Assembly: GCA_963705495.1 (NCBI GenBank)
Contig: CAVPJQ010000020.1
Coordinates: 1 to 64,000, forward strand
From: DATBVX01 sp963705495
GTDB taxonomy: Bacteria; Pseudomonadota; Gammaproteobacteria; Steroidobacterales; Steroidobacteraceae
Direction of reading: 5' to 3'
Length of the DNA stretch: 64,000 bases
In this document: one piece after another, positions 1-8,059 of the stretch
Layout of the letters: every line of letters begins with the position of its first letter
Numbering within the stretch: the first letter of the stretch is position 1
Position numbers and translations under genes: made by a program
The notes under the pieces: generated by a model
Seen by the model: only the letters and a program-made list of their open reading frames with translations
Told to the model about the DNA's origin: nothing
Database searches by the model: none

Positions 1-858
1 GGTGCCACGGCACAACGCATCGCACCCGAGAAGAGGGCGTTCTCATCGGGCTTCATCAACGCCGGGGGCAGCCTCGGGCAGTTCGTGTTCGCGCCGCTCT
101 ACCAGGTCCTCATCAGTGCGTTTGGCTGGGTAACTGCCATGTACGCGATGGCTGTGGCAGCCATCGCCACCGTCCCGCTCGGTCGCGTGTTGGTAGGCGA
201 GTCCTCGGTGCGAGAACGTACTTCGACCCCGGGGGCGGCCGAGTTCACGCTCAAGGATCAGCTGCGCATCGCCTCACGCGATCGGAGCTACTGGTATCTG
301 CACGCCGGGTTTTTCACCTGCGGTTTTCACATTGCCTTCCTCGTCACGCACCTTCCCGGTGAGGTCAGTCTCTGCAGCCTGCCGCCGAGCGTCGCTGCAA
401 CCTCGCTGGCCATCATTGGGCTCGCGAATATTGCCGGCAGCCTCACCGCGGGATCACTCGGCAACGTGTTCAGGATGAAGTGGCTGCTGTTCTGGACCTA
501 TTTCGCCCGGGCCGCCGCCATCGCTGTCTATATCTCCGTGCCACGCACTGCATTGACCTTTTACGTCTTTGCCGCCGTGCTGGGTTTTACGTGGCTTTCT
601 ACCGTACCGCCGACCGCAGGGCTGGTCAGCAAGCTCTTCGGAGTACGCTATCTCGCGACACTGTTTGGGCTCACGTTGTTGACTCACCAGATCGGCGCAT
701 TCTTCGGCGCGTGGCTGGGCGGCATCGCCCTGGTGAGATTCGGCGACTACGGATGGATGTGGTATGCGGACATGACGCTCGCGCTCGCTGCAGCGTTTAT
801 CAATCTGCCGATCCGCGAGGCGCGCGTCCTGCGAGCACAACCGCAAGCTGTCGGATGA
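1..858 (+). CDS. MFS transporter, 3' part (5' end outside the window)
   Basis: This is the C-terminal part of a major facilitator superfamily permease. The reading frame is open from base 1, so the true start lies upstream; the first in-window start codon (GTG at 85) is internal. The visible protein has about seven hydrophobic segments. An intracellular segment with an APEKRAFSSG stretch at the window edge resembles the start of an MFS half-repeat, and Gly-rich helices such as GLANIAGSLTAGSLG follow. It ends LRAQPQAVG then TGA. MFS proteins move small solutes across the inner membrane using the proton gradient; nothing here fixes the substrate. The next gene is on the other strand, so operon partners lie upstream. 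Confidence 0.85.
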   Translation, partial: GATAQRIAPEKRAFSSGFINAGGSLGQFVFAPLYQVLISAFGWVTAMYAMAVAAIATVPLGRVLVGESSVRERTSTPGAAEFTLKDQLRIASRDRSYWYLHAGFFTCGFHIAFLVTHLPGEVSLCSLPPSVAATSLAIIGLANIAGSLTAGSLGNVFRMKWLLFWTYFARAAAIAVYISVPRTALTFYVFAAVLGFTWLSTVPPTAGLVSKLFGVRYLATLFGLTLLTHQIGAFFGAWLGGIALVRFGDYGWMWYADMTLALAAAFINLPIREARVLRAQPQAVG

Positions 859-979
859 CAGTTGGTCTCCTTGGTTGCGCAGGATGAGGGTCGAGGTGGT
901 CTCATGACAGATCCAACTTCGCGAAGAAAGCGAGAACCACTTCAAGGCAAACCAGGACTACGGACTCTGTCCCGGTAAG

Positions 980-2716
980 CTAAGGCTGATAGCTCAGCAC
1001 CTCGACCACATTGACCGGGTGAGTCTTACCCTTCACCGGCAATGTCGCCGCGCGGCCGAGCGTAAACGCCGGGCCAAGGCGTGCTGATATCTCGGTGGAA
1101 ACGAGTACCGTCGCGCTCACCTCCTTGGTGAGAGCCTCGACGCGGTTGGCGAGATTCACCGGGTCGCCGACGACGCCATACTCCACGCGGTTGTCGGGGC
1201 CGATCAATCCAGCTACCACGGCGCCAGTGTGAATGCCCACGCCGATCTGCAGCGTTGGAAGACCTTGCCTGCCGAGGACCTCGTTCAGGCCGACCAGTCG
1301 CTGCACGATCCCGAGCGCGGCGCGCACCGCCCGCTCGGGATGGTCCGGATAGGCCTGGGGAGCTCCAAAGAGCGCCATCACGCCATCGCCTACGAACTGC
1401 TTGACGACGCCACCTTCCGCCTCGACCGCGGCGACGACTTCGGTGAAGAACTGGTTGAGCAGCTTCAGCAGCGCAGAAGGGTCGAGCTTTTCACTGAGCG
1501 AGGTGAAACCGCGGATGTCCTGAAACAGGATGCTCACTTCGCGCCGCTCTCCGCCCAGGGGCACGTGGCCGTTGAGCACTGCCTCGGCGACGTCATGGGA
1601 GACGAAACGCCCGAAGGTATCCTTGATGTGCTCACGCTCCTCGAGGCCTCCGACCATGTCGTTGAAGGAACGGGCGAGGAATCCGATTTCATCCTGGCGC
1701 TCGATCCCGGAGCGATAGCGCAGGTTTCCCTTGAGAACCTCGCGCATTCCCGCCACCAGCGTCTGCACGGGCGAAGTGATTCCTCCGGCCAGACCAACGC
1801 CGATCAACAGTGCCGCCAGCAGCGCGACGGTGCCGATTGAAGCGATGCGCCACTGCAGGGCGCGAAGCGGCGCGAGCGCCCGGTCATACGAACCCTGCAC
1901 CAGCGCAAACAACGGCTGCGACATGCGGGCTTCGACCGGAAATACCAGCGACAGAAATCTCTCTCCCGCCTGCCTGAGGAGCGTTGTCTTGCGCAGCCTC
2001 CCGGGTTCGAGCAGCGCCACGCGCGCCTGCGCAGCGGGAATGAGGCGTTCGCGTTTTTCAACGGGCCAGGAGGAGGCAAACACACGCTCCGGAGTGAGAA
2101 AGGAAATGTCGAGCCCGGCGGCTGTCTTCAGCTGAGCGGCGAATGCATCGTCGATGGCCTGCCCAAGCAACAGGAAGCCGATCACGTCCGGTCCGAACAC
2201 AGGGACGGCGACCAGCTGAAACAGAACGCCATCCACTTCCGCGATGGCAGCCGCGGCTTGTTCGGTCTCGAGCGCTTCCTTGAGAGGTGAGAACGCTGCC
2301 AGCGACTGACGCATGTGCGACGGTCCTGGAGAGTGCACGAGCAGCACACCATTCTCGTCCGTAATCCAGAGCAGCTGTGCGTCGATGCGCCGCTGGTAAC
2401 TCAACGCGGCCGAGGCCAGAGTCGCCGGATCGTAGTTCGCTGGGTCGAAATGGGTCGCGAGGATGCGTTTCAAGGCGAAATCGCTCGCGAGCAATATGGA
2501 GTTCGACTTGAGGCGCGCAGCACGCTCTGCCACGAGTCCGTCGAATACCTGCCCGGTCGTCAGGAGCTCGCGGCTCAGCGTGCGCTCGGCATCACGGCTC
2601 ACGACGACCTGCGTGAAACCCAGCGTCGCAAGCAGCACGGCAAGGACGAGTGCCGAGAACGCCAGGAAGATCTTGGTGCGCAGGCGACTCCGTGCCCAGA
2701 AACCTATTGGTCCCAT
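980..2716 (-). CDS. Membrane sensor class III adenylate/guanylate cyclase (HAMP domain)
   Basis: A 578-residue sensor cyclase making cyclic nucleotide from ATP or GTP. A transmembrane helix at about residues 13-37 is followed by an extracytoplasmic sensor region of about 250 residues. A second helix at about 290-312 leads into a HAMP linker, and the class III catalytic domain fills the last 180 residues. Metal-binding aspartates are visible in ILFQDIRGF and FVGDGVMALFGAP, and the core motif EYGVVGDPVNLANRVE is intact, so it should be active. It overlaps the preceding cupredoxin-like gene by 13 bases and belongs to a porin, cupredoxin-like, cyclase operon. ATP versus GTP preference cannot be read from the sequence by eye. 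Confidence 0.9.
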   Translation of the reverse strand: MGPIGFWARSRLRTKIFLAFSALVLAVLLATLGFTQVVVSRDAERTLSRELLTTGQVFDGLVAERAARLKSNSILLASDFALKRILATHFDPANYDPATLASAALSYQRRIDAQLLWITDENGVLLVHSPGPSHMRQSLAAFSPLKEALETEQAAAAIAEVDGVLFQLVAVPVFGPDVIGFLLLGQAIDDAFAAQLKTAAGLDISFLTPERVFASSWPVEKRERLIPAAQARVALLEPGRLRKTTLLRQAGERFLSLVFPVEARMSQPLFALVQGSYDRALAPLRALQWRIASIGTVALLAALLIGVGLAGGITSPVQTLVAGMREVLKGNLRYRSGIERQDEIGFLARSFNDMVGGLEEREHIKDTFGRFVSHDVAEAVLNGHVPLGGERREVSILFQDIRGFTSLSEKLDPSALLKLLNQFFTEVVAAVEAEGGVVKQFVGDGVMALFGAPQAYPDHPERAVRAALGIVQRLVGLNEVLGRQGLPTLQIGVGIHTGAVVAGLIGPDNRVEYGVVGDPVNLANRVEALTKEVSATVLVSTEISARLGPAFTLGRAATLPVKGKTHPVNVVEVLSYQP

Positions 2717-3363
2717 CTGGAACCACGCATCGCGGGACGGGAGCGCGCATCAGCGAGCGACAGATGGAACGTGAGCTCGAGGTCGCTTGCGGCCAATTGC
2801 ACGCGCTGAGCCGTGTCCGAGGTTTTTTCGCGGCTCTGCTCATGCCACGCCACGAGCGTATAAGCGCCCGGCTGCAAGCCGGACAGCGTGAATCGACCTT
2901 CCCCGTCGGTCATCGCGAAATGGGTATTGGGCAGGACCAGGATGATCGCCGACATCCAGTCATGGATGTTGCAACCGATCTTGACCACGCCAGCCTTGTC
3001 GAAGAACACCGGCGGGGCATCCTCGCCCTTGTAGAGGGGCAATTCGAAACTCTTGGTGCGTGAAAACGAATAAACATGGTGGCTGATCTGGTCGCGGTTG
3101 GGGAACTTCACCTCGGTGCCAACTGCGATCGGCAACAATGCTGGCACGAAGGTCTTGCTGATCTGGTCCATGGTGGCTGTCGGTGGCTTGGAGGCACTTG
3201 GCTCGAGCGGACCCGGAGCGTCCACGAACACGACGGCCTGCGCGATTCCCTTGCCATCCGGATCGACGACGCGACCGGAAATCGTCGGCCCGGCAATGGC
3301 GGGTGTGGCGATCGCAACGGCCAGTATGAGTAGAAAGGCGCGCAGGGAATCTTGTGGGTTCAC
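2704..3363 (-). CDS. Exported cupredoxin-like protein with carboxypeptidase-regulatory-like fold
   Basis: A predicted periplasmic protein of about 219 residues of the type often labelled methylamine utilization protein. I prefer the GTG start at 3363 because it puts a clean signal peptide (NPQDSLRAFLLILAVAIA, then ATPAIAG) at the N-terminus; an upstream in-frame start at 3408 overlaps the porin gene. The middle part carries a blue-copper-like ligand set: ISHHVYSFS followed by IGCNIHDWM (Cys, His and Met spaced as in type 1 copper sites). A DGEGRFTLSGLQPGAYTLVAWH stretch resembles a carboxypeptidase regulatory-like domain. It lies between a porin and a sensor cyclase, so it may supply the signal or metal state that they handle. 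Copper binding is inferred, not shown. Confidence 0.75.
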   Translation of the reverse strand: MNPQDSLRAFLLILAVAIATPAIAGPTISGRVVDPDGKGIAQAVVFVDAPGPLEPSASKPPTATMDQISKTFVPALLPIAVGTEVKFPNRDQISHHVYSFSRTKSFELPLYKGEDAPPVFFDKAGVVKIGCNIHDWMSAIILVLPNTHFAMTDGEGRFTLSGLQPGAYTLVAWHEQSREKTSDTAQRVQLAASDLELTFHLSLADARSRPAMRGSRWDQ

Positions 3364-3377
3364 GCGGGACAGTCGAT

Positions 3378-4589
3378 TCAGTAGCGAAAACGATAGCTCA
3401 GTTGCCAACCGTCTTGTGAAGGCTCGGGCACAGCGCTCAACGGACGATCACTGTTCAACCAGATGTATTCAACAGCGATCCGGTGGCGCAGGCCCCACTC
3501 GTAGAGGTAGGCAGCGGTGACGCCGTCGCCACTCTCGCGTGTCGAGTTGCCGCCGTCGAGATCGTTTACCCGAAACTCGTCGTAGCGGACAGTGAAACGA
3601 TGGCCCTTGTAGTGATGGGAAAGCAACGCGTAGAACGCGCGCATGGAGCTGTCGTTCGAGGTGGCGCGCACGAGTGCCTTGCCCCGCAGGTATTGCACGA
3701 CCAGGTCGAGCCGTGGAAGCGGGTGGAGAATCGTGCCAATGGTGGCGAGGCGGGTATGCCAGGCGTCCGAGTCGTCCTGATCGGCGAAGTTGTCGAAATA
3801 GCCCAGCCTCAATGCAGCCCGGTCGCCCGGATCGCCGACCGTGATCCAGGTGTAGGCGGCAGGTCGATGATCACGCTCATCGAAGGTGTCCATGCGCGTC
3901 CCATTGGGCAGCGGCAGATCGCCGTTGAGCCCGCTCAGGCCGTCGCCCATCGTCCAGCCTCGTAGCGCCAGCAGCCTTCCCAACCGGTCCGGGCCGTAGC
4001 CGGCACCGACGGTGATACCCAGGCGCAGGCCGTCGCTCGTGTCATGCCACCACTCGCCCTCGATGCCCGCGAGACTGATCTCCTCCCACAGCCAGCTGTT
4101 GAGGGCCGACGCGGAGATCGAATATTCGGGGGACCACGCGGGCCCGACGTGCTCGAGCGAAAAGGGAACGCTCATGAGTCCGGTCTGTAAGCCCCAGCCG
4201 TCGCTCTGATCGCCCCATTCCTTGCGCAGGAATGCGTCAATAATCCAGGGGTCGTAATCGTCGGCGATGTCGGGCTGAATATTGAGCTGCAGCTCGGCAC
4301 GAATATCCCAGGGAAGTGCCGCGCCCAGTTCGATCGCGAGTTGTGCCAGGGCGAAGCGCGTGACTTGCTCGAATCCCGTGTCAGTGGATTTTCCGCCGTA
4401 GCGCGTTTTCCCAGGCCCGCTGTCCGTCCAGCTTGGCGCCGATCCTCCGCGAGCGACGCGCACATCCAGCAGGGCTCGCACCCAGACGCGATCCGCCTGT
4501 TCGACCTCGTACTGCGCCGACGCCCGCGGCGTGACTACGCTGCAGAGAACACCAAGAAAAACCGTGTATGTGGCCGAACGAAGAGGCAT
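3378..4589 (-). CDS. Porin-like outer membrane beta-barrel protein
   Basis: A protein of about 403 residues with a signal peptide ending near PRASAQ. It is rich in alternating polar/aromatic strands and ends in an aromatic residue (SYRFRY), as expected for a barrel inserted by the Bam machinery. I chose the ATG at 4589, which places the signal peptide at the N-terminus; a start nine codons further upstream is possible. Substrate is unknown. It is the first gene of the minus-strand trio; the next gene (cupredoxin-like) starts 15 bases after its stop. Homology to a particular porin family could not be tested here. Confidence 0.75.
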   Translation of the reverse strand: MPLRSATYTVFLGVLCSVVTPRASAQYEVEQADRVWVRALLDVRVARGGSAPSWTDSGPGKTRYGGKSTDTGFEQVTRFALAQLAIELGAALPWDIRAELQLNIQPDIADDYDPWIIDAFLRKEWGDQSDGWGLQTGLMSVPFSLEHVGPAWSPEYSISASALNSWLWEEISLAGIEGEWWHDTSDGLRLGITVGAGYGPDRLGRLLALRGWTMGDGLSGLNGDLPLPNGTRMDTFDERDHRPAAYTWITVGDPGDRAALRLGYFDNFADQDDSDAWHTRLATIGTILHPLPRLDLVVQYLRGKALVRATSNDSSMRAFYALLSHHYKGHRFTVRYDEFRVNDLDGGNSTRESGDGVTAAYLYEWGLRHRIAVEYIWLNSDRPLSAVPEPSQDGWQLSYRFRY

Positions 4590-4793
4590 CCCAGCACGCG
4601 GCCCGATAAAAACCACAATGGTATAGGCCGGCGCGATTCGTCACCACCCGCGAGGAAATCACATGGACCCCTCCAGCCCGCTTTCGGTCATCAGCGACTT
4701 GTGTCAACCGGTTGACAGTTCTCCTGGACGGCTCAGGCCATCATTTGCGCCGTCCGATGTTCAACCCGGTTCAAGTTCACGAAGGAGATCGAG

Positions 4794-4934
4794 ATGAGCA
4801 GGCAGAATGGTTCAGGTTCGGTGCGCAGGGTCGTCGAGCAGGTGTTCGCCGGCATGGTCTTCATCAGCATGGTCGCATTTGTCGTGGGCGGCACGATCGC
4901 CATGTGCCTGCCGACCGCCACGCTGCTGGTCTGA
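4794..4934 (+). CDS. Small hydrophobic protein, 46 residues
   Basis: A short open frame starting ATG at 4794, preceded by a good ribosome binding site (GAAGGAGA, 5 bases upstream). It begins MSRQNGSGSVRRVVEQVF and continues into a hydrophobic helix of about 22 residues (GMVFISMVAFVVGGTIA). It ends CLPTATLLV. The layout is a basic N-terminus plus one transmembrane segment. It lies 30 bases before an exported small protein on the same strand, so the two probably form a transcription unit. I do not recognise the family. Confidence 0.55.
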   Translation: MSRQNGSGSVRRVVEQVFAGMVFISMVAFVVGGTIAMCLPTATLLV

Positions 4935-4964
4935 GTTCCGATCGGCAGTAGTAACGGTGCAGTC

Positions 4965-5228
4965 ATGAATATTCGCATTCTTGCTTTTGGGAGCACGCTC
5001 GTTGCTGTCGCCGCCATCGCACTCGCTCAGCGGCCGCACGGCACCAGCCACTTCGAGGAGCGCAATGGGATCAGGAGCGTCGACACCGCCTATTTGCCTT
5101 CGGCAGCGGAACTCAGGTTGCGAGATTCCGCCAACACAGGCCTCCAGGCCTATTCCGGCATTCAATCCGCCAACTCGCGGCCAGCACGGACCGGGACGGA
5201 CAACGCTTTGGACTACGGAGCGTTCTGA
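4965..5228 (+). CDS. Small exported protein, 87 residues, unknown function
   Basis: Starts MNIRILAFGSTLVAVAAIAL with a probable signal peptide cleaved near ALA-Q. The mature part is hydrophilic, has no cysteine and ends NALDYGAF. The start is a normal ATG following the 46-residue membrane protein on the same strand. Its 3' end overlaps by 16 bases with the convergent aldose epimerase gene. I do not recognise the family, and the function cannot be inferred. Confidence 0.5.
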   Translation: MNIRILAFGSTLVAVAAIALAQRPHGTSHFEERNGIRSVDTAYLPSAAELRLRDSANTGLQAYSGIQSANSRPARTGTDNALDYGAF

Positions 5229-6243
5229 GGGTCGCGGCTGAACCGATACACGATCGTGTTCACATAGAGTTGGCCGGGCCGCAGGATCGTGGACGGGAAC
5301 ATCGGCAGATTCGGTGCGTTGGGGAACGCTTGAGGTTCCAGGGAGATCCCAGGCGCGAGCCCGGGATGCTCCCGCGACAGCGCCTGGCCGCCGTAGAACT
5401 GAAGGCCCGGCTCGTCGCTGTGGAGCTGCAGCGTGATGCCCGAACGTTCCGAGCGCAGCTCCGCCACTTCCCTGCTCGTCGCATCGAGCGCGAAGCAATG
5501 ATCGTACCCGCCGGCCAGTGCCAGTTGCGGGTGCCGGTCTGCCAGCGGCAGGCCCAGAGGACGGGATCTGCGGAAGTCGAACGGCGTGCCCTCCACCGGG
5601 CAGAGCTCACCACTTGGAATCAGGCCGCTATCCACGACCGGCAGGAAGCGAGCAGCAGAAACACGCAGGAAATGATCGCCCGCAAAGGCACGGGCGTGCA
5701 CGCCGAGATTGAAGTACGGGTGATAGGTGAGATTGATCGGTGTCGCTGCGTCAGTGGTGGCTTCGAGTCGTATGTGCAGGTCGTCGCTTTCGACGGTGAA
5801 GTCGGCACTGACATCAAGGTTACCGGGATAGCCCTCTTCTCCGGCCGGCGAGTGCAATCCAAGCCGCAGGCGCTGCCGACTGACCGGGAACCAAATCGAG
5901 CACTCTCCATACCCGCTTACCGAAGCCGAGCCGGCCGCCGTGCAGATGATTCGGGCCGTCGTTGGCAGCGAGATCAAAACGCCGCCCGTCCAGTTCGAAC
6001 GACGCGCCGCCAATGCGATTTGCAACGCGCCCGATGACAGAACCGACGAAGGCACGGTCACGAACGTATGCATCGAGGTCGGGCAGGCCCAGCACCAGGT
6101 CGCGACGGCCCGCGCGGGTCGGCAGCGTCAGGCGGCGCAGGATGCACCCATAGGTCAGGATCTGTGCCTGTAGTGCCGTCCGGGCCGCCGAGCGTCACAC
6201 TCTCGATCGGCGTTCCGTCGCTCAGTAAGCCAAAGGGCTGCAT
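5213..6243 (-). CDS. Aldose 1-epimerase (galactose mutarotase) family, two frameshifts
   Basis: Read across three frames this is a full-length mutarotase of about 340 residues, interconverting alpha and beta anomers of sugars. The N-terminal part starts MQPFGLLSDGTPIESVTLGG (ATG at 6243). The middle part carries GSVIGRVANRI and GPNHLHGG, and the last part carries LTYHPYFNLG, GYDHCFAL and GISLEPQAFPNAPN, all family signatures including the catalytic His and Glu neighbourhoods. One shift is an extra G near 6167 (ACAGGCACAG where ACAGCACAG is expected); the other lies at about 5840-5900. Both behave as +1 insertions, so the gene may be intact in the real genome. There is no sugar pathway neighbour. 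Confidence 0.75.
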
Positions 6244-6471
6244 GACAATGCCGCTCGAGACGCTACTTCGTGGAGGTGCAGGTGCGATGCAAAAAAGGAA
6301 TGCTACTACGAGATGCTCCCAGGGCACCTCGCTGCGTCAAGCGCAAGCGGCAGGACGACTTGCGTGAACCCTGGCGCGCATGAAGTTATGCTCGCGCCCG
6401 GGAACAGGCGCGACACGTGAAATGTTTGATCGCTCGCCACGGTCCAGTGCTCGTACTCATGGCCACGGAAC

Positions 6472-7278
6472 ATGGACGGCGGATACCTCTACTACCGGCA
6501 TAGGCTGCCGATACGCGTGATGCATTGGGTCAATGCCCTCGCATTGGCGTTGTTACTGATGAGCGGGCTACAGATCTTCAATGCATACCCGAGATTGCAT
6601 TGGGGCAAGTCCTCGTACACTGGTGCCGCACCGTTGCTCGACATGCGCGCTGCGCCGGCGGTGGAGGAGGGTCCCGCTCGCATCCGCATCTTCGGTCACG
6701 CGTTCGAGAAGAACGGACTCCTTGCTGTGTTTCGCGACTCGAACGGCTTTCCGTCGTGGACGACCATTCCAGGCCCCAGGTGGCTGGCGATGGGAAGGCG
6801 CTGGCATTTCTTCTTCGCGTGGGTGTTCGTGATCAACGGCGCGCTCTACCTGGGATATTCCATCGCCAGCCGTCACTTGTCGCGCGACCTGGCTCCGACC
6901 CGAACGGATTGGCGTTCGATCGGTCGTTCGATCCTCGATCATCTGCGGCTTCGTCATCCACAGGGCGAGGCCGCGAAGCACTACAACGTGCTGCAGAAGC
7001 TGGCCTATCTCGCTTTGATCTTCGTGCTGCTGCCCCTGATCGTCCTCACGGGATGGTCGATGTCGCCGTGGCTCAACTCGCTGTGGCCCGGCTGGGTGGA
7101 CATCCTCGGTGGACGACAATCGGGGCGCACGCTGCACTTCATTGCCGCGTGGCTCGTGGTGCTGTTTTTCCTGGTGCACGTCTTCGAGGTCATCGTGACC
7201 GGCTTCTGGAACAACCTGCGCTCGATGATTACAGGTCGATATCGAGTCTCGCCGGAACGGCCGGGGGAGGGAGCGTGA
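6472..7278 (+). CDS. Cytochrome b561-type membrane subunit
   Basis: A 268-residue integral membrane protein of the prokaryotic b561 / Ni-hydrogenase cytochrome b / thiosulfate reductase gamma type. Transmembrane segments are visible near residues 16-35, 105-127, 177-197 and 222-248. Histidines sit in RVMHWVNAL, RRWHFFFAW and VLFFLVHVFE, suitable for axial haem ligands. The stop codon overlaps the GTG start of the molybdoenzyme gene (GTGA), indicating translational coupling. The likely role is to pass electrons between the quinone pool and that periplasmic molybdoenzyme. Direction of electron flow is not evident. Confidence 0.85.
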   Translation: MDGGYLYYRHRLPIRVMHWVNALALALLLMSGLQIFNAYPRLHWGKSSYTGAAPLLDMRAAPAVEEGPARIRIFGHAFEKNGLLAVFRDSNGFPSWTTIPGPRWLAMGRRWHFFFAWVFVINGALYLGYSIASRHLSRDLAPTRTDWRSIGRSILDHLRLRHPQGEAAKHYNVLQKLAYLALIFVLLPLIVLTGWSMSPWLNSLWPGWVDILGGRQSGRTLHFIAAWLVVLFFLVHVFEVIVTGFWNNLRSMITGRYRVSPERPGEGA

Positions 7279-8045
7279 GCGCCAGCAGCCGGACCCGCAG
7301 AACTTTCCTCCGCACTGCGTTGACCGCGGCTTCCGGGGCCCTTCTGGCAGGCTGCGATGCGCTTTCGCGCAGCAGTTGGTTCCCAAAGGTGCTGGGTGCG
7401 GGCGAGCACCTCAGCCGCAACGTTCAGCACTGGGCGACACCGCGCAAGTCGATGGCCCAGGAATTCACCGAGGCGGATCTCTCGCCGTTCTTTCGCAGCA
7501 ATGGCACGGCGAATCCCGAGGATGCAACCTACCAGGCGCTCGCCCAGAACGATTTTGCGGACTGGCACCTGCAGGTGGACGGGCGCGTCGAGCGACCCAT
7601 GGAATTCAGCCTCGCGCAGCTGCGCGCCATGCGCAGCCGCACGCAGATCACGCGCCATGACTGTGTGGAAGGGTGGAGCGCGATCGGCAAGTGGACCGGT
7701 GTGCCCCTCGCCGAAGTGCTCGCGCTCGTGAGGCCCACGTCGGAAGCCAACTACGTGATGTTTCATTGCGCCGACCCGATGGACCGGTCCGGTGACAAGT
7801 ACTACGAAAGCATCGATATGGAGGATGCGTACCATCCGCAGACGATCCTGGCCTACGAGCTCAATGGCCACGCGCTGCCGATTGCGAACGGCGCGCCGCT
7901 ACGCGTGCGCATTGAACGTCAGCTCGGATACAAGATGGCGAAATTCGTCATGCGCATCGAGCTGGTTGACAGCTTCGCTGACATCCGTGGGGGCCGCGGC
8001 GGCTATTGGGAAGACCAGGGTTACGAGTGGTATGCGGGCATCTGA
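7275..8045 (+). CDS. Tat-exported sulfite-oxidase-fold molybdopterin oxidoreductase
   Basis: A 256-residue molybdoenzyme. Start taken as GTG at 7275, overlapping the cytochrome b stop. The N-terminus has a twin-arginine signal (RTRRTFLRTALTAASG) followed by a possible lipobox-like AGC. The conserved molybdenum-ligand Cys sits in TRHDCVEGWS, and the fold continues through DPMDRSGDKYYES and LPIANGAPLRVRIERQLGYK, typical of the oxidoreductase molybdopterin-binding domain. It resembles MsrP/YedY-type enzymes, but its cytochrome b partner is of b561 type. Substrate is unknown: a sulfoxide or another small oxyanion is possible. Confidence 0.88.
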   Translation: MSASSRTRRTFLRTALTAASGALLAGCDALSRSSWFPKVLGAGEHLSRNVQHWATPRKSMAQEFTEADLSPFFRSNGTANPEDATYQALAQNDFADWHLQVDGRVERPMEFSLAQLRAMRSRTQITRHDCVEGWSAIGKWTGVPLAEVLALVRPTSEANYVMFHCADPMDRSGDKYYESIDMEDAYHPQTILAYELNGHALPIANGAPLRVRIERQLGYKMAKFVMRIELVDSFADIRGGRGGYWEDQGYEWYAGI

Positions 8046-8059
8046 GGGGTGGCAGTCAT

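Noticed and set aside
6525..8045. 506-residue version of the molybdoenzyme
   Set aside because: Its first 250 codons are the out-of-frame cytochrome b gene; the Tat signal shows the true start near 7275.
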